Origin: a virus
Virus record (IMG/VR): IMGVR_UViG_3300024312_000006
Location: 1-44,599 of that record
Length of the DNA: 44,599 bases
Direction: 5' to 3' (one strand)
A program made the translations under genes and the position numbers. Of this stretch, positions 6,308 to 13,322 are shown piece by piece (positions within the stretch are counted from its first letter, which is position 1; the number at the start of each line of letters is the position of its first letter). The notes beneath the pieces were generated by a model. The model saw only the letters and a program-made list of their open reading frames with translations, searched no databases and was not told the DNA's origin.

Positions 6308-6396
6308 AGCGCCGCGCCACGTTCATCCACTACTTCTATGCCACCGTGGCTCTAGCTGCGTGGGTAGGTTGTGTGTGGGTTGCCTCTCACTTCTGA
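6304..6396 (+). CDS. 30-residue putative membrane peptide
   Basis: GTG at 6304 overlaps the previous stop (GTGA). The product starts with basic MKRR and continues into one hydrophobic stretch (FYATVALAAWVGCVWVA), a clear single-span inner-membrane layout with N-in topology. It is short, but the coupled start and the charge-then-hydrophobic pattern support it. Role unknown; small early membrane peptides of T7-like phages often block other phages or inhibit host enzymes. Confidence 0.5.
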   Translation: MKRRATFIHYFYATVALAAWVGCVWVASHF

Positions 6397-6407
6397 CCTC
6401 AGACCCT

Positions 6408-6445
6408 GGCCCATCTTCGGTGGGCATGGGCCTGCGATTGGCAGG
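6408..6445 (+). other. Hairpins in the leader of the 6462 gene
   Basis: GGCCCAT 6408-6414 can pair with ATGGGCC 6426-6432. GCCCA 6409-6413 can instead pair with TGGGC 6421-6425. CCTGC 6431-6435 pairs with GCAGG 6441-6445 and is followed by TTT. The first option excludes the other two. The ribosome site AGGAG follows at 6451-6455. Confidence 0.45.
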
Positions 6446-6461
6446 TTTCTAGGAGACTTCA

Positions 6462-7037
6462 ATGTCCAAAGCTCAAGCCATCGCCATCATTGAATCTGGC
6501 GATGCCCTCAACAAGGAAATCAAGGCCATCGGCATTGCCGGTGCCAAGCTGGATGACCGCATCCAGGCTGCCGGTCTGTCGGCCATCTGGCACTTCGGTG
6601 TGCGGACGAACGACAAGGGCGAACTCATCGGCGACGTGGGGTTCATCAACCGGCTCTACAAGTCCCTGGGTAAGGGTGTGCGCCATGTCGCCTTCACCGA
6701 GTGGGTGACCAAGTTCGGCGGTGTCACTGCCAACGAGGGTGCAGACAAGGCCGACAACCCGTTCAAGAAGGATGCCAACAAGGTTGTTGACCTTGACGGT
6801 GCCCGTGAGCTGCCCTGGTTTGAGTGCAAGCCTTCCAAGGCCCCGGATGAAGTCCTGGACTTCTACGCCGTGCTCATGAAGGCGCTGAACAAGAAGGCCA
6901 AGGAAGGTCAGACCGTCAAGCACGCCGCTTTGGCCGACAAGGTGCGCAAGCTGATCCAAGACGAGATGGCCGAAGAAACTCAGACGGAAGCCGAGGCCCG
7001 CGCCCTGGCCTCTGCTGGCGAAGAACCGCCGATGTGA
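6462..7037 (+). CDS. Unknown early protein, 191 aa
   Basis: Soluble, helical protein with start ATG 6462, 6 nt after AGGAG. Features are a Lys/Ala-rich N-terminus, a central conserved-looking block (VGFINRLYKSLGKGVRH then a Trp), and an acidic Glu/Ala-rich C-terminal tail. GC-rich, regular codon use. It stands between two structured gaps, so it is probably expressed from its own processed message. I do not recognise a family; not obviously an enzyme. Confidence 0.75.
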   Translation: MSKAQAIAIIESGDALNKEIKAIGIAGAKLDDRIQAAGLSAIWHFGVRTNDKGELIGDVGFINRLYKSLGKGVRHVAFTEWVTKFGGVTANEGADKADNPFKKDANKVVDLDGARELPWFECKPSKAPDEVLDFYAVLMKALNKKAKEGQTVKHAALADKVRKLIQDEMAEETQTEAEARALASAGEEPPM

Positions 7038-7062
7038 TCGGTAGCTGCTGAGCACTGAGCTT

Positions 7063-7097
7063 AGACCGTTGCACATAGAAACTGTGTGCTTCGGTCT
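7063..7097 (+). other. AGACC-family hairpin A
   Basis: AGACCG 7063-7068 pairs with CGGTCT 7092-7097; a symmetric TT/TT internal loop separates this from GCACA 7071-7075 with TGTGC 7085-7089. It is preceded by GAGCT and followed by GCGTTC, flanks shared with the other members at 7493, 7763 and 7906. Confidence 0.7.
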
Positions 7098-7492
7098 GCG
7101 TTCTAGCAGACGCCGCGGCGAACAGCGGATAGAACACTCTGCCAGTGGAGAGGGCGACTGGTGTGTAATGGACAGTTAGTGATGACTTGGATTTAGGTTA
7201 TGCCCGATACCGTGGCTTCGTAACGGATCGTGCTGGGACCAGTAGGTGCCTAGATGATGTGGGTGGACCTGCTGGGTCGTGACCCGATTGAATCCGAACA
7301 GGTTGCAGACAAACTTGCGTATGCCTGAGGTACAAACTTACACGGCACTTGTATGCTGTGTGCCCAACTGCCCGAGTACAGCGCACTCGCAGGGTTACGG
7401 CAGAGTAAGGGGCAAACTACCATGAAGGACGCTGGCTGACGTACTAGCCCGTGGGGAAGCAGCGATAGTGCTCGGATCTATTCCGTGAGTAT

Positions 7493-7534
7493 AGACCTTA
7501 GGCCGAGTTGATCGCCGGCCCTAGGTGTGTGCTC
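7493..7534 (+). other. AGACC-family hairpin B
   Basis: ACCT 7495-7498 and GGCCG 7501-7505 pair with CGGCC 7516-7520 and AGGT 7523-7526 around a 2x2 internal loop, followed by GTGTGCTC. GAGTAT precedes it. It sits just upstream of the ribosome site of the 7553 gene. Confidence 0.6.
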
Positions 7535-7552
7535 AACCTGAAGGAGATGATG

Positions 7553-7726
7553 ATGTGTGTCCACAAGCGTGAACCCAATCGCAAGATGAGCCAAGCCCAC
7601 GACAAGATCAACAAGGAACGTGCTGCCGAGCGTCGTGGCGTGGTCACAGGTGCCGGTAAGGTGCTGCGTGAAGCACTGGCTGACTCGGGCCTGATCCGTC
7701 GCCGAGAAATCAAGCAAGCATCCTGA
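7553..7726 (+). CDS. Small basic early protein, unknown
   Basis: A 57-residue, Arg/Lys-rich protein. Three in-frame ATGs stand in a row (7547, 7550, 7553) directly after AAGGAG at 7541-7546. I choose the third because it gives a 6-nt spacing. Sequence pattern (AHDKINKERAAERRG) is helical and basic, so nucleic-acid or protein binding is possible. No family recognised. Confidence 0.65.
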   Translation: MCVHKREPNRKMSQAHDKINKERAAERRGVVTGAGKVLREALADSGLIRRREIKQAS

Positions 7727-7762
7727 CGAGGGTGGCTGCACCTAGCTAGGAGGTTCGAGCCT

Positions 7763-7826
7763 AGACCATCGCACGCAGGTCAGGGATTTAGACCCTGGTA
7801 AGATCACTTCCTGTGTGCCTTGGTCT
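7763..7826 (+). other. AGACC-family hairpin C
   Basis: AGACCA 7763-7768 pairs with TGGTCT 7821-7826; a 2x2 internal loop, then GCACGCAGG 7771-7779 with CCTGTGTGC 7810-7818 (one G-U), then a small CAGGG/CCCTG hairpin at 7781-7797. Same plan as hairpin A with a compensatory change in the last pair of the outer stem (G-C becomes A-T). Followed by GTGTTC. Confidence 0.7.
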
Positions 7827-7905
7827 GTGTTCGCCTAAGCCCTTGCCTATCCTTGGTCGGATGGGAACCGCATGGCGCGGATGGGAGTAAGCATGACCAG
7901 AGCAT

Positions 7906-7951
7906 AGACCCTTGTCCTTCCTTTTATAGGTTAGGTCCTGGGTGTGTGTTC
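7906..7951 (+). other. AGACC-family element D
   Basis: AGACCC at 7906-7911 with GGGT at 7940-7943, and a weaker CCTTCC/GGTTAGG pairing inside. It is flanked by GAGCAT upstream and GTGTGTTC downstream like the other members. The ribosome site of the next gene follows directly. Weakest structure of the four. Confidence 0.45.
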
Positions 7952-7962
7952 AGGAGGACAAC

Positions 7963-8466
7963 ATGGAGTTGACATTCAATAACTCAGCCCTTGTGGGTTC
8001 GTATGAACTCATGAGCCACTTTGTCGCACCTTTGGCTAAGGTGCTTGAGCGTAAGCAAAAACTGGTGCCGCATGAGCACAACGGTTACTCTGCGCTCACC
8101 TACTCTAAGCAAACCATGCACACGGCTTGCCTCAAAATCCGAGATAGGTTGGACGACCCTGTGTATGCAGAAGCAGATTGCATCGCAGTGACAGGCACGT
8201 CTGGCCTTAGTGTGGCCATGCTGCTGGTGCACGTTTACGAGGTGCGCCTGCCTATTCTGTACGTCCGTAAACCGACCGAACAGAGCCACGGACGAGACAT
8301 CGAGCTGATTGCTGGTCGCGGCTACTTTGGTGACCGCCGCTTTGCTCAAGCAATCTTCGTTGACGATTGTTCGTGCAGCGGAAACACTAGGCGAAGGGTT
8401 GCCGACTCGCTTCTTCGTAAAGGCACTACTCTGCACGAAGATTCCATCTACTATGACTGGGGCTAA
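7963..8466 (+). CDS. Phosphoribosyltransferase-like protein
   Basis: A 167-residue protein with a type I PRTase look: a core strand and loop ADCIAVTGTSGLSVAM (pyrophosphate-binding region) and the PRPP loop IFVDDCSCSGNT with D134-D135. Such enzymes join a base to PRPP in nucleotide salvage, and some members are regulators. The substrate cannot be read from sequence. ATG 7963 is chosen because AGGAGG 7952-7957 stands 5 nt upstream; an upstream in-frame GTG (7942) lacks one. It lies among early genes rather than with the nucleotide enzymes at 20179. Confidence 0.75.
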   Translation: MELTFNNSALVGSYELMSHFVAPLAKVLERKQKLVPHEHNGYSALTYSKQTMHTACLKIRDRLDDPVYAEADCIAVTGTSGLSVAMLLVHVYEVRLPILYVRKPTEQSHGRDIELIAGRGYFGDRRFAQAIFVDDCSCSGNTRRRVADSLLRKGTTLHEDSIYYDWG

Positions 8467-8469
8467 TCC

Positions 8470-8961
8470 ATGATCGAACAACGTATTCAAGCCCTATTCC
8501 GTGAGGCTGTCTTCAAGACTGCTGTGCAGGGTACCCGCTGCGGAATGGGCAACACCGATGATCCAGGTGGGTTCTACTGCCTGTACACCAACGCCGCAGG
8601 GCAGCATTGCGCCGTGGGGCATGCGCTTACACCAGAACTTCAGGAACTGGTAGGCGACAGCCTAGTTCGCGCCTCAGTGCTCATCGCAAAGTACCCAGGA
8701 GTTCAGCATCATCTCGGGGCTGACCTCACCAAAGAGTACGCCGACGACCCGCACCAGCGCATTTGGTCGAAGCTGCAAAGCATCCATGACGATCTTGTGG
8801 ACGGCTGCCGCAAAGGCAGGGATTACAACCCCTACCATCGGCCTTTCGGTGTGTCTTGGTCGGCGTGGTTCTGGTACCGTGCTCGCTCGCTGAGTCAGCA
8901 GTTCGGCTTCGATATCGGCAACTACCCTCGTGCGGAGGTGCGCAATGCGCAAGCTGCGTAA
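8470..8961 (+). CDS. Unknown early protein, 163 aa
   Basis: Starts 3 nt after the previous stop, with a poor ribosome site (GGGGCT), so probably coupled. The short block QHCAVGHALTPE followed by a helical region recalls a widespread phage family of unknown function with a CA(I/V)G motif. C-terminal part is rich in Trp, Tyr and Phe. Its end overlaps the next small gene by 17 nt. Confidence 0.7.
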   Translation: MIEQRIQALFREAVFKTAVQGTRCGMGNTDDPGGFYCLYTNAAGQHCAVGHALTPELQELVGDSLVRASVLIAKYPGVQHHLGADLTKEYADDPHQRIWSKLQSIHDDLVDGCRKGRDYNPYHRPFGVSWSAWFWYRARSLSQQFGFDIGNYPRAEVRNAQAA

Positions 8962-9055
8962 GCATACACAGCTTCGGCTGCAACGGTTCTTGTGGTGTTT
9001 TCATGGGGTGTTCCCAGCACCTCGCCCGACACTACACCATAAGGTGCGTCGATGA
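8945..9055 (+). CDS. Small basic peptide, 36 aa
   Basis: A very basic product starting MRKLRKHTQLRLQRF. GGAGGTG at 8934-8940 lies 4 nt before the ATG, a strong ribosome site inside the end of the previous gene. The stop overlaps the next start (ATGA 9052-9055). Function unknown. Confidence 0.5.
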   Translation: MRKLRKHTQLRLQRFLWCFHGVFPAPRPTLHHKVRR

Positions 9056-9222
9056 TCGAGCAAGAACTTCAAAGGATTCGTGACGATGAGCACGCAACCC
9101 AAGACGAACGTGACGCCGCAGAGCTTCTTCTCTCGGGTCAGAAGCCGGACCAGCATATTGCCAGCGTTCTTGCTGGCTGGTGTGCTCGCAACGCCTTCAC
9201 TCAAAACCGTTACGGCAAGTAA
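9052..9222 (+). CDS. Small unknown protein, 56 aa
   Basis: Start overlaps the previous stop (ATGA). Acidic helical N-terminus (MIEQELQRIRDDEHATQDER) and a C-terminal WCARNAFTQNRYGK block. It overlaps the ORF at 9086-9304 in another frame; on protein-like composition this one is the better candidate. Confidence 0.55.
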   Translation: MIEQELQRIRDDEHATQDERDAAELLLSGQKPDQHIASVLAGWCARNAFTQNRYGK

Positions 9223-9304
9223 GCTGGTGGCTGAGGCAGCTGCCGCACCCCTCAACCGAGAAGAACGCCGTGCCTTGGCACGAGCACAAAGGAAACGCAA
9301 ATGA
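9086..9304 (+). CDS. Possible overlapping small protein with basic tail
   Basis: A 72-codon frame overlapping the 9052 gene by 137 nt. It has a mid-length hydrophobic stretch (ILPAFLLAGVLA) and a C-terminal NREERRALARAQRKRK tail, a type of ending common in small phage proteins. Its stop overlaps the next start (ATGA, 9301). There is no good ribosome site at 9086; translation might begin at a GTG near 9228 and give only the basic tail. Uncertain. Confidence 0.35.
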   Translation: MSTQPKTNVTPQSFFSRVRSRTSILPAFLLAGVLATPSLKTVTASKLVAEAAAAPLNREERRALARAQRKRK

Positions 9305-9915
9305 GCCTTCGGGACTGGTTGCCCAAGTGCAACGTCTACACCATCAACATCGGCCTCCATAACCGGCGACAGTCGATGTTCAGCCGCTCTCTCAATACCT
9401 GGGAGGTACACGCAAGGGCAATGCAGTGGGTGCGTGCGTTCATGCCACACGCCAACCATGCAGTGGTTGAGGGTAGCGAACCTACCCTGGTCATTCGCGG
9501 TGCCTTGATGTCGTGGCCATGGTCACCCAACAGCGACTCTGTGAAGTTGCACGCTCTGGCTGTGGGCCTGCATCAGGACTGCATCGCCGTCATGACCGAC
9601 GACGGCTACGGCTTTCTCGTGGGGCCTGGTGCCCGTGAGTGGGGTCGCTTTGACTCTGCCTTCTTCTACCAGATGGACGAGGCTATCACCTTGTCCGCAC
9701 TTGACCGACTCATCCGCTACTGTGAGGACGACATGAAAGAACAAGCCCAGATTCCCCGCAACTGTATGCGCCAAGCAATCGAAGGCCGGACCAAGAGCCC
9801 GGCGCCCAACCTGAGCCCGGCCACGGTTGACAGCGAAACAGTGAAGGTGGTGCGCGATGCCCCCGCACTCAGCTATAAGCCAGCGCATGGCGGCTACCCT
9901 GGTGTCGTGCGCTGA
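9301..9915 (+). CDS. Unknown early protein, 204 aa
   Basis: Mixed alpha/beta soluble protein; ATG overlaps the preceding stop and AAAGGAAA lies about 6 nt upstream. Contains a region with alternating strands (DCIAVMTDDGYGFLVGPG) and a Pro/Ser-rich C-terminal third that is probably disordered. No family recognised. Its last 59 nt overlap the membrane-protein gene that follows. Confidence 0.7.
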   Translation: MSLRDWLPKCNVYTINIGLHNRRQSMFSRSLNTWEVHARAMQWVRAFMPHANHAVVEGSEPTLVIRGALMSWPWSPNSDSVKLHALAVGLHQDCIAVMTDDGYGFLVGPGAREWGRFDSAFFYQMDEAITLSALDRLIRYCEDDMKEQAQIPRNCMRQAIEGRTKSPAPNLSPATVDSETVKVVRDAPALSYKPAHGGYPGVVR

Positions 9916-10114
9916 GTTCCCCAAAGCACTGGCTTTGCTGGTGCTTCTTGGGTTCTTGTTCATCCTCTTCTACCCAGATGAAAAACGTACAGAAGAGATC
10001 CTAACGGTGGCCTTAGGTGCATCCTCAACGTGTGGTGCCCTGAGCCTGACCCGTACCGACACCTCCGCCTGCCGCGTGGCTGGCGGCATGAGCGGTTCGT
10101 TGGTCCCTGGCTAA
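9857..10114 (+). CDS. Small membrane protein, unknown
   Basis: An 85-residue product from ATG 9857, 6 nt after AAGGTGG; an internal ATG at 9887 has no ribosome site. One clear membrane segment (ALALLVLLGFLFILFY, residues ~34-50) with charged PDEKR after it. The tail is Thr/Ser-rich. An inner-membrane role in early infection is possible. It overlaps the previous gene by 59 nt. Confidence 0.55.
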   Translation: MPPHSAISQRMAATLVSCAEFPKALALLVLLGFLFILFYPDEKRTEEILTVALGASSTCGALSLTRTDTSACRVAGGMSGSLVPG

Positions 10115-10173
10115 TGAGGGAGGTACCATGAAGTAATACTACACCACCGGCTCCAACCATACACTCATGAATC

Positions 10174-10202
10174 AGCAGTGGGCACTGCTGCTTAACAGTG
10201 CC
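10174..10202 (+). promoter_or_regulatory. Alternative-hairpin leader before the 10235 gene
   Basis: AGCAGTG 10174-10180 can pair with CACTGCT 10183-10189. GGCACTG 10181-10187 can instead pair with CAGTGCC 10196-10202. The two share the CACTG strand, so only one can form. The ribosome site follows about 20 nt later. A similar leader follows the gene, at 10585. Confidence 0.5.
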
Positions 10203-10234
10203 AACCCTCAATCAAACCTCAAAGGAAATCAAAC

Positions 10235-10582
10235 ATGGCCAAGTCCATCAAAGAAAAGCTCGCCGCTGCCCGTGCCCAACTGGAAGCCCTGCCCGCCATC
10301 ATCGCCAACCTCGAAGCCGAGGCCGCTCGCGAATTCGATCCCGCTTCGCTGGTCGCCGGCGAGCGACTGGAAGTGAACTATGCCCGTGGTGACAAGACCA
10401 ACGTCATCGTGGCCACCGTGCTGGGTGTCAAGGTGCCCGAAGGCAAGGGCTCGACCTTCATCCGTTGCTCGGTTGGCGAGGGCGTGGACATGGATGTCAT
10501 CTCGGTGGTGCCGTCGCAAGTCCTGCGCCGCCTGGACGTGCAGCCCACCGAAGCTGAAGACCCGCTGGCTCAGGCCGAGTAA
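10235..10582 (+). CDS. Unknown protein, 115 aa, flanked by alternative hairpins
   Basis: Helical N-terminus (residues 1-33, Lys/Ala/Glu-rich, possibly coiled coil) followed by a strand-rich part (LEVNYARGDKTNVIVATVLGV) that might be a small barrel, then an acidic end. AAAGGAAA precedes the start. High-GC codons, clearly coding. Both flanks carry an AGCAGTG/CACTGCT hairpin, suggesting shared post-transcriptional control with the primase gene. No family recognised. Confidence 0.7.
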   Translation: MAKSIKEKLAAARAQLEALPAIIANLEAEAAREFDPASLVAGERLEVNYARGDKTNVIVATVLGVKVPEGKGSTFIRCSVGEGVDMDVISVVPSQVLRRLDVQPTEAEDPLAQAE

Positions 10583-10584
10583 TC

Positions 10585-10632
10585 AGCAGTGCCCGCCACT
10601 GCTAGGTAACTGTCGCGCTCCCTGTGGCGGGC
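10585..10632 (+). promoter_or_regulatory. Alternative-hairpin leader before the primase gene
   Basis: AGCAGTG 10585-10591 pairs with CACTGCT 10597-10603. GCCCGCCAC 10591-10599 pairs with GTGGCGGGC 10624-10632 (9 bp). The helices share 10597-10599 and exclude one another, the layout of attenuators and riboswitches. It starts 2 nt after the preceding stop, and GGAG follows before the primase ATG at 10652. Confidence 0.55.
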
Positions 10633-10651
10633 GCTAACTGATTGGAGATGT

Positions 10652-11464
10652 ATGGCCCTGGAACGTAGTTCGTGGATAGGATTGATCGACCAAGTACCCG
10701 ACGGTGCGAAGCGAAGGTTCAACCACAACTGCGGGCCAGGGCGTACACTCCTTGTCACGCAGGAAGCTGGTAAGTACCAAGCATTCTGCTTTCGTTGTGC
10801 TGAAGGAGATGGTTATGTCAGACAGAGAACTCTTGCTGAACTCGCGGCCTGCCTACGACAGCGTCAGCAGGGCGATGTACTATGCAGCGGCGTATCAAGC
10901 AAGCCCGAGCCAGCTACTTACAATGTGGATGCGTGGCCACAAGAAGGAAGACTGTGGTTCTACAGAGCAGGGCTTAGTCGAGCAGACATCGGACGCTTGG
11001 GTGCATACTATCATGAGCCTAGCGGACGCATCGTGCTGCCGATCCCTGGTCGTGATGGTCATGCTGGTTGGTGGCAAGCCCGTGCCCTTACGCCCGGGCA
11101 GGTACCCAAATACCTGGGACCACAAGACGCCGACCGTTCTAGGGTGTGCCCTCGTTATGGAAAGGGCAGCAGGATTGTCCTTACCGAAGACATCCTAAGC
11201 GCCTACAAAGTAGGCAAAGCAGAAGCCGACGCCGAGGGGTGGTGCATGATGGGAACATCACTGCAACCCTGGGTGCTCGCACAAATTCTCAAGCGCCGTT
11301 GTCCTGTGTCTGTGTGGCTTGACCCGGACCCAGCAGGGCAGCGCGCTGCAAGCAAAGTAATGCGGGAGCTGAGGCTGTATGGCCTTAATCCTACTAACAT
11401 CGTGTCTGAACGTGACCCTAAGCGGCACACCTACCAGGAGATTAGAGAGTATGTCCAAAGTTGA
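10652..11464 (+). CDS. DNA primase (zinc finger plus TOPRIM)
   Basis: A 270-residue primase that makes RNA primers for lagging-strand synthesis, like the N-terminal half of T7 gp4. The N-terminal zinc-binding region shows His/Cys positions FNHNC and CFRC. The TOPRIM catalytic core shows the conserved Glu (E179, in IVLTED) and the metal-binding DPD (D224, D226) in VWLDPDPAG. In T7 primase and helicase are one protein; here the helicase is separate (12042), as in phiKMV-like phages. Its stop overlaps the start of the 11451 gene. Confidence 0.9.
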   Translation: MALERSSWIGLIDQVPDGAKRRFNHNCGPGRTLLVTQEAGKYQAFCFRCAEGDGYVRQRTLAELAACLRQRQQGDVLCSGVSSKPEPATYNVDAWPQEGRLWFYRAGLSRADIGRLGAYYHEPSGRIVLPIPGRDGHAGWWQARALTPGQVPKYLGPQDADRSRVCPRYGKGSRIVLTEDILSAYKVGKAEADAEGWCMMGTSLQPWVLAQILKRRCPVSVWLDPDPAGQRAASKVMRELRLYGLNPTNIVSERDPKRHTYQEIREYVQS

Positions 11465-11816
11465 CCAACAGTCCACCGTCATGTGCGTGCGCATCACCGA
11501 GCCTGCCTTTGCCCAGGTTGGGTGCAGCCTCGACGAAGTGCAAAAACGGGTGCGGCGCAAGGCTACGCGCATGTTTGCAGACAAGCTGTTTGAAGAGGGT
11601 CAAGTGGTAGTCCAGTCTATGGGCCATCAGTTCTTTGGTTGCGCTGACGTCACCTACGACGTTGAGCTGGCCCTTGTGCCTGTGGCTGAGCACAAGAAGC
11701 AAGTGACGCTGCTGCAGGCTGAGCTGGACCGCGCCAAGATCCGGGCCACCATGCTTGAGACACAGCTCAAGATGGCCAACGGGATCATCAAAGACATTAA
11801 GAAGGTGCTGGCATGA
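11451..11816 (+). CDS. Unknown protein between primase and helicase, 121 aa
   Basis: Starts at ATG 11451 inside the last codons of the primase, with AGGAG upstream at about 10 nt. The C-terminal third (AEHKKQVTLLQAELDRAKIR onward) is a strong coiled-coil pattern, so it is probably oligomeric. No recognised family; position suggests a replication accessory. Ends in an ATGA overlap with the next gene. Confidence 0.7.
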   Translation: MSKVDQQSTVMCVRITEPAFAQVGCSLDEVQKRVRRKATRMFADKLFEEGQVVVQSMGHQFFGCADVTYDVELALVPVAEHKKQVTLLQAELDRAKIRATMLETQLKMANGIIKDIKKVLA

Positions 11817-12052
11817 GCAAGACACACGACCAGATCCGCGAACACCTTCAGATGCACCCATCTTTTGGTGTAACCTTGACGGAGATTGCGTGGTACCTGC
11901 GTAACCAGCACGGCAACACCGTCACCACACCCACCATCTCTGCCCGAATCCGTGACCTGCGCAAAGAGAAGTACGGCAAGCACAACGTCGTGCGCAAGAA
12001 GGTGGGCAGACTGCAATACTACAGCATCCCTAAGGAATCCGATGAGCCTTGA
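11813..12052 (+). CDS. Small winged-helix-like DNA-binding protein
   Basis: A 79-residue protein with a plausible winged helix-turn-helix: helix, TLTEIAWYLRN, turn, TVTTPTISARIRDLRKEKYG (recognition helix), then a beta wing around VVRKKVGRLQYYSIP. It fits a small regulator or a primase/helicase loader. Starts in an ATGA overlap and itself overlaps the helicase start by 11 nt. Confidence 0.65.
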   Translation: MSKTHDQIREHLQMHPSFGVTLTEIAWYLRNQHGNTVTTPTISARIRDLRKEKYGKHNVVRKKVGRLQYYSIPKESDEP

Positions 12053-13322
12053 CATCAGCGCCCTGCGTGTGCTCAAGTACCGTGACAGGTGGGAGCGCAT
12101 CGCCCCGAGCGTACCACAGAAGGCGCTCGACGCAAAGACCATCATCGTGATGAAGGACTTTGGTAAGTTCTTCCGTGAGTTCCCCGACCTGCAACGCATC
12201 GACTTCGATAAGTTCAAGACGATGTTCCGACTGTGGCATCCGCAGTTGAAGGAGGACACGCTCAGCATCTACGACCAGTGGTTCCGCGAGGTGCAGGAGG
12301 ACGAGCCGGAAAGCTCGGAGCGTACCTTGATGCGCCGTCTGATGGAGGCAGCTACTGCCTTCGACATGGCCAACCTCATCTCCAAGTACAACGACGGGGA
12401 AGAGGTTGACCTGCGGGCTGGGCTCACTGCATTCCTCGACAGCTACGACACACTGGTCGGACGTGTGCTCAAGTCCCCTCAAGTCCTCGACCCCATCGAG
12501 GAACTACTCAAGGAGGAAGAGAACCACTTCGGCCTGCAGTTCCGGTGGCCCTGCTTGCAGCGCACCATGCGCCCGCTGCGTGACGGTGACTTCCTTATCC
12601 TGGCAGGTCGGCCAGACAAGGGTAAGACCACGGCACTCACCGACAACCTCACGTTCATGGCTGCGCAGATCGACACCCTCTGGCCGGGTGAGAAGCGCAG
12701 CATCCTGTGGTTCAACAACGAAGGGCCGGGCAAGCGGATCGTTACCCGTTGCTTTCAGTCTGCACTGAACGCAACTAACGAAGACCTCGTGCGGTTCAAC
12801 CAAGAAGGCACGATCCGCAAGCGTTACATCGACGCCTTGGGTGGGCGAGGTGGTGCCCTCCGCGTCTTCGATGTCCACGATATGTGGAATCACGAGATCG
12901 AAGACATCATCCGGCAACACAACCCTGCCCTGCTCGTGTTCGACATGCTCGACAACGTGCGCTTCGGCGGGGACATCGGAAACGGTGGGCAACGAACGGA
13001 CCAGATCCTCGAAGCAATGTATCAGTGGGGTCGTGTGCGTGGGGTGAAGTACGGTTGCCCCGTCATCGCCACCAGCCAGATCAGCGCAGACGGCGACGGT
13101 CTGCAGTACCCTACCCTGTCAATGCTGAAGGACAGCAAGACTGGCAAGCAGGGTGCGTGCGACGCCATCGTTACCATTGGCGCAGTGAACGACATGGCCC
13201 TTGAGCGCAGCAGGTACATCGGCTGCACCAAGAACAAGCTCCAGATCACGGGGCAACCTAAGTCACCACAGCAAGAGATGCTGTTCGACGGGGCGCGAGG
13301 TCGCTATGTCGAACCGGCATGA
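12042..13322 (+). CDS. Replicative DNA helicase (DnaB/T7 gp4 C-terminal type)
   Basis: A 426-residue ring helicase. The RecA-like core has Walker A GRPDKGKTT (residues 189-197), Walker B PALLVFDMLDN, and the conserved strand ending in Gln (CPVIATSQIS). The N-terminal ~150 residues are helical and unlike the primase, so it is a stand-alone helicase. The frame is open upstream to 11886, but ATG 12042 follows AAGGA and gives the natural N-terminus. Unwinds the fork ahead of the polymerase at 14420. Confidence 0.9.
   Translation: MSLDISALRVLKYRDRWERIAPSVPQKALDAKTIIVMKDFGKFFREFPDLQRIDFDKFKTMFRLWHPQLKEDTLSIYDQWFREVQEDEPESSERTLMRRLMEAATAFDMANLISKYNDGEEVDLRAGLTAFLDSYDTLVGRVLKSPQVLDPIEELLKEEENHFGLQFRWPCLQRTMRPLRDGDFLILAGRPDKGKTTALTDNLTFMAAQIDTLWPGEKRSILWFNNEGPGKRIVTRCFQSALNATNEDLVRFNQEGTIRKRYIDALGGRGGALRVFDVHDMWNHEIEDIIRQHNPALLVFDMLDNVRFGGDIGNGGQRTDQILEAMYQWGRVRGVKYGCPVIATSQISADGDGLQYPTLSMLKDSKTGKQGACDAIVTIGAVNDMALERSRYIGCTKNKLQITGQPKSPQQEMLFDGARGRYVEPA

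Larger units (their letters stand above)
7038..7552 (+). other. Gene-free structured gap, 515 nt
   Basis: No reading frame with a ribosome site. It holds a run of hairpins: 7063-7097 (AGACC family), 7100-7105 with 7130-7135 (GTTCTA/TAGAAC, with CCGC/GCGG inside), 7142-7146 with 7157-7161 (CCAGT/ACTGG), a long GACCAGTAGGT/ACCTGCTGGGTC pairing around 7238-7277, GGCAC/GTGCC near 7344-7363, and 7493-7526 (AGACC family). Probably transcribed untranslated RNA. Confidence 0.5.

Noticed and set aside
7745-7780. tRNA-like T-loop (GGTTCGAGCC)
   Set aside because: The flanking stem closes a 9-nt loop, and no acceptor, D or anticodon arm can be built around it; the bases belong to the AGACC-family hairpin region.
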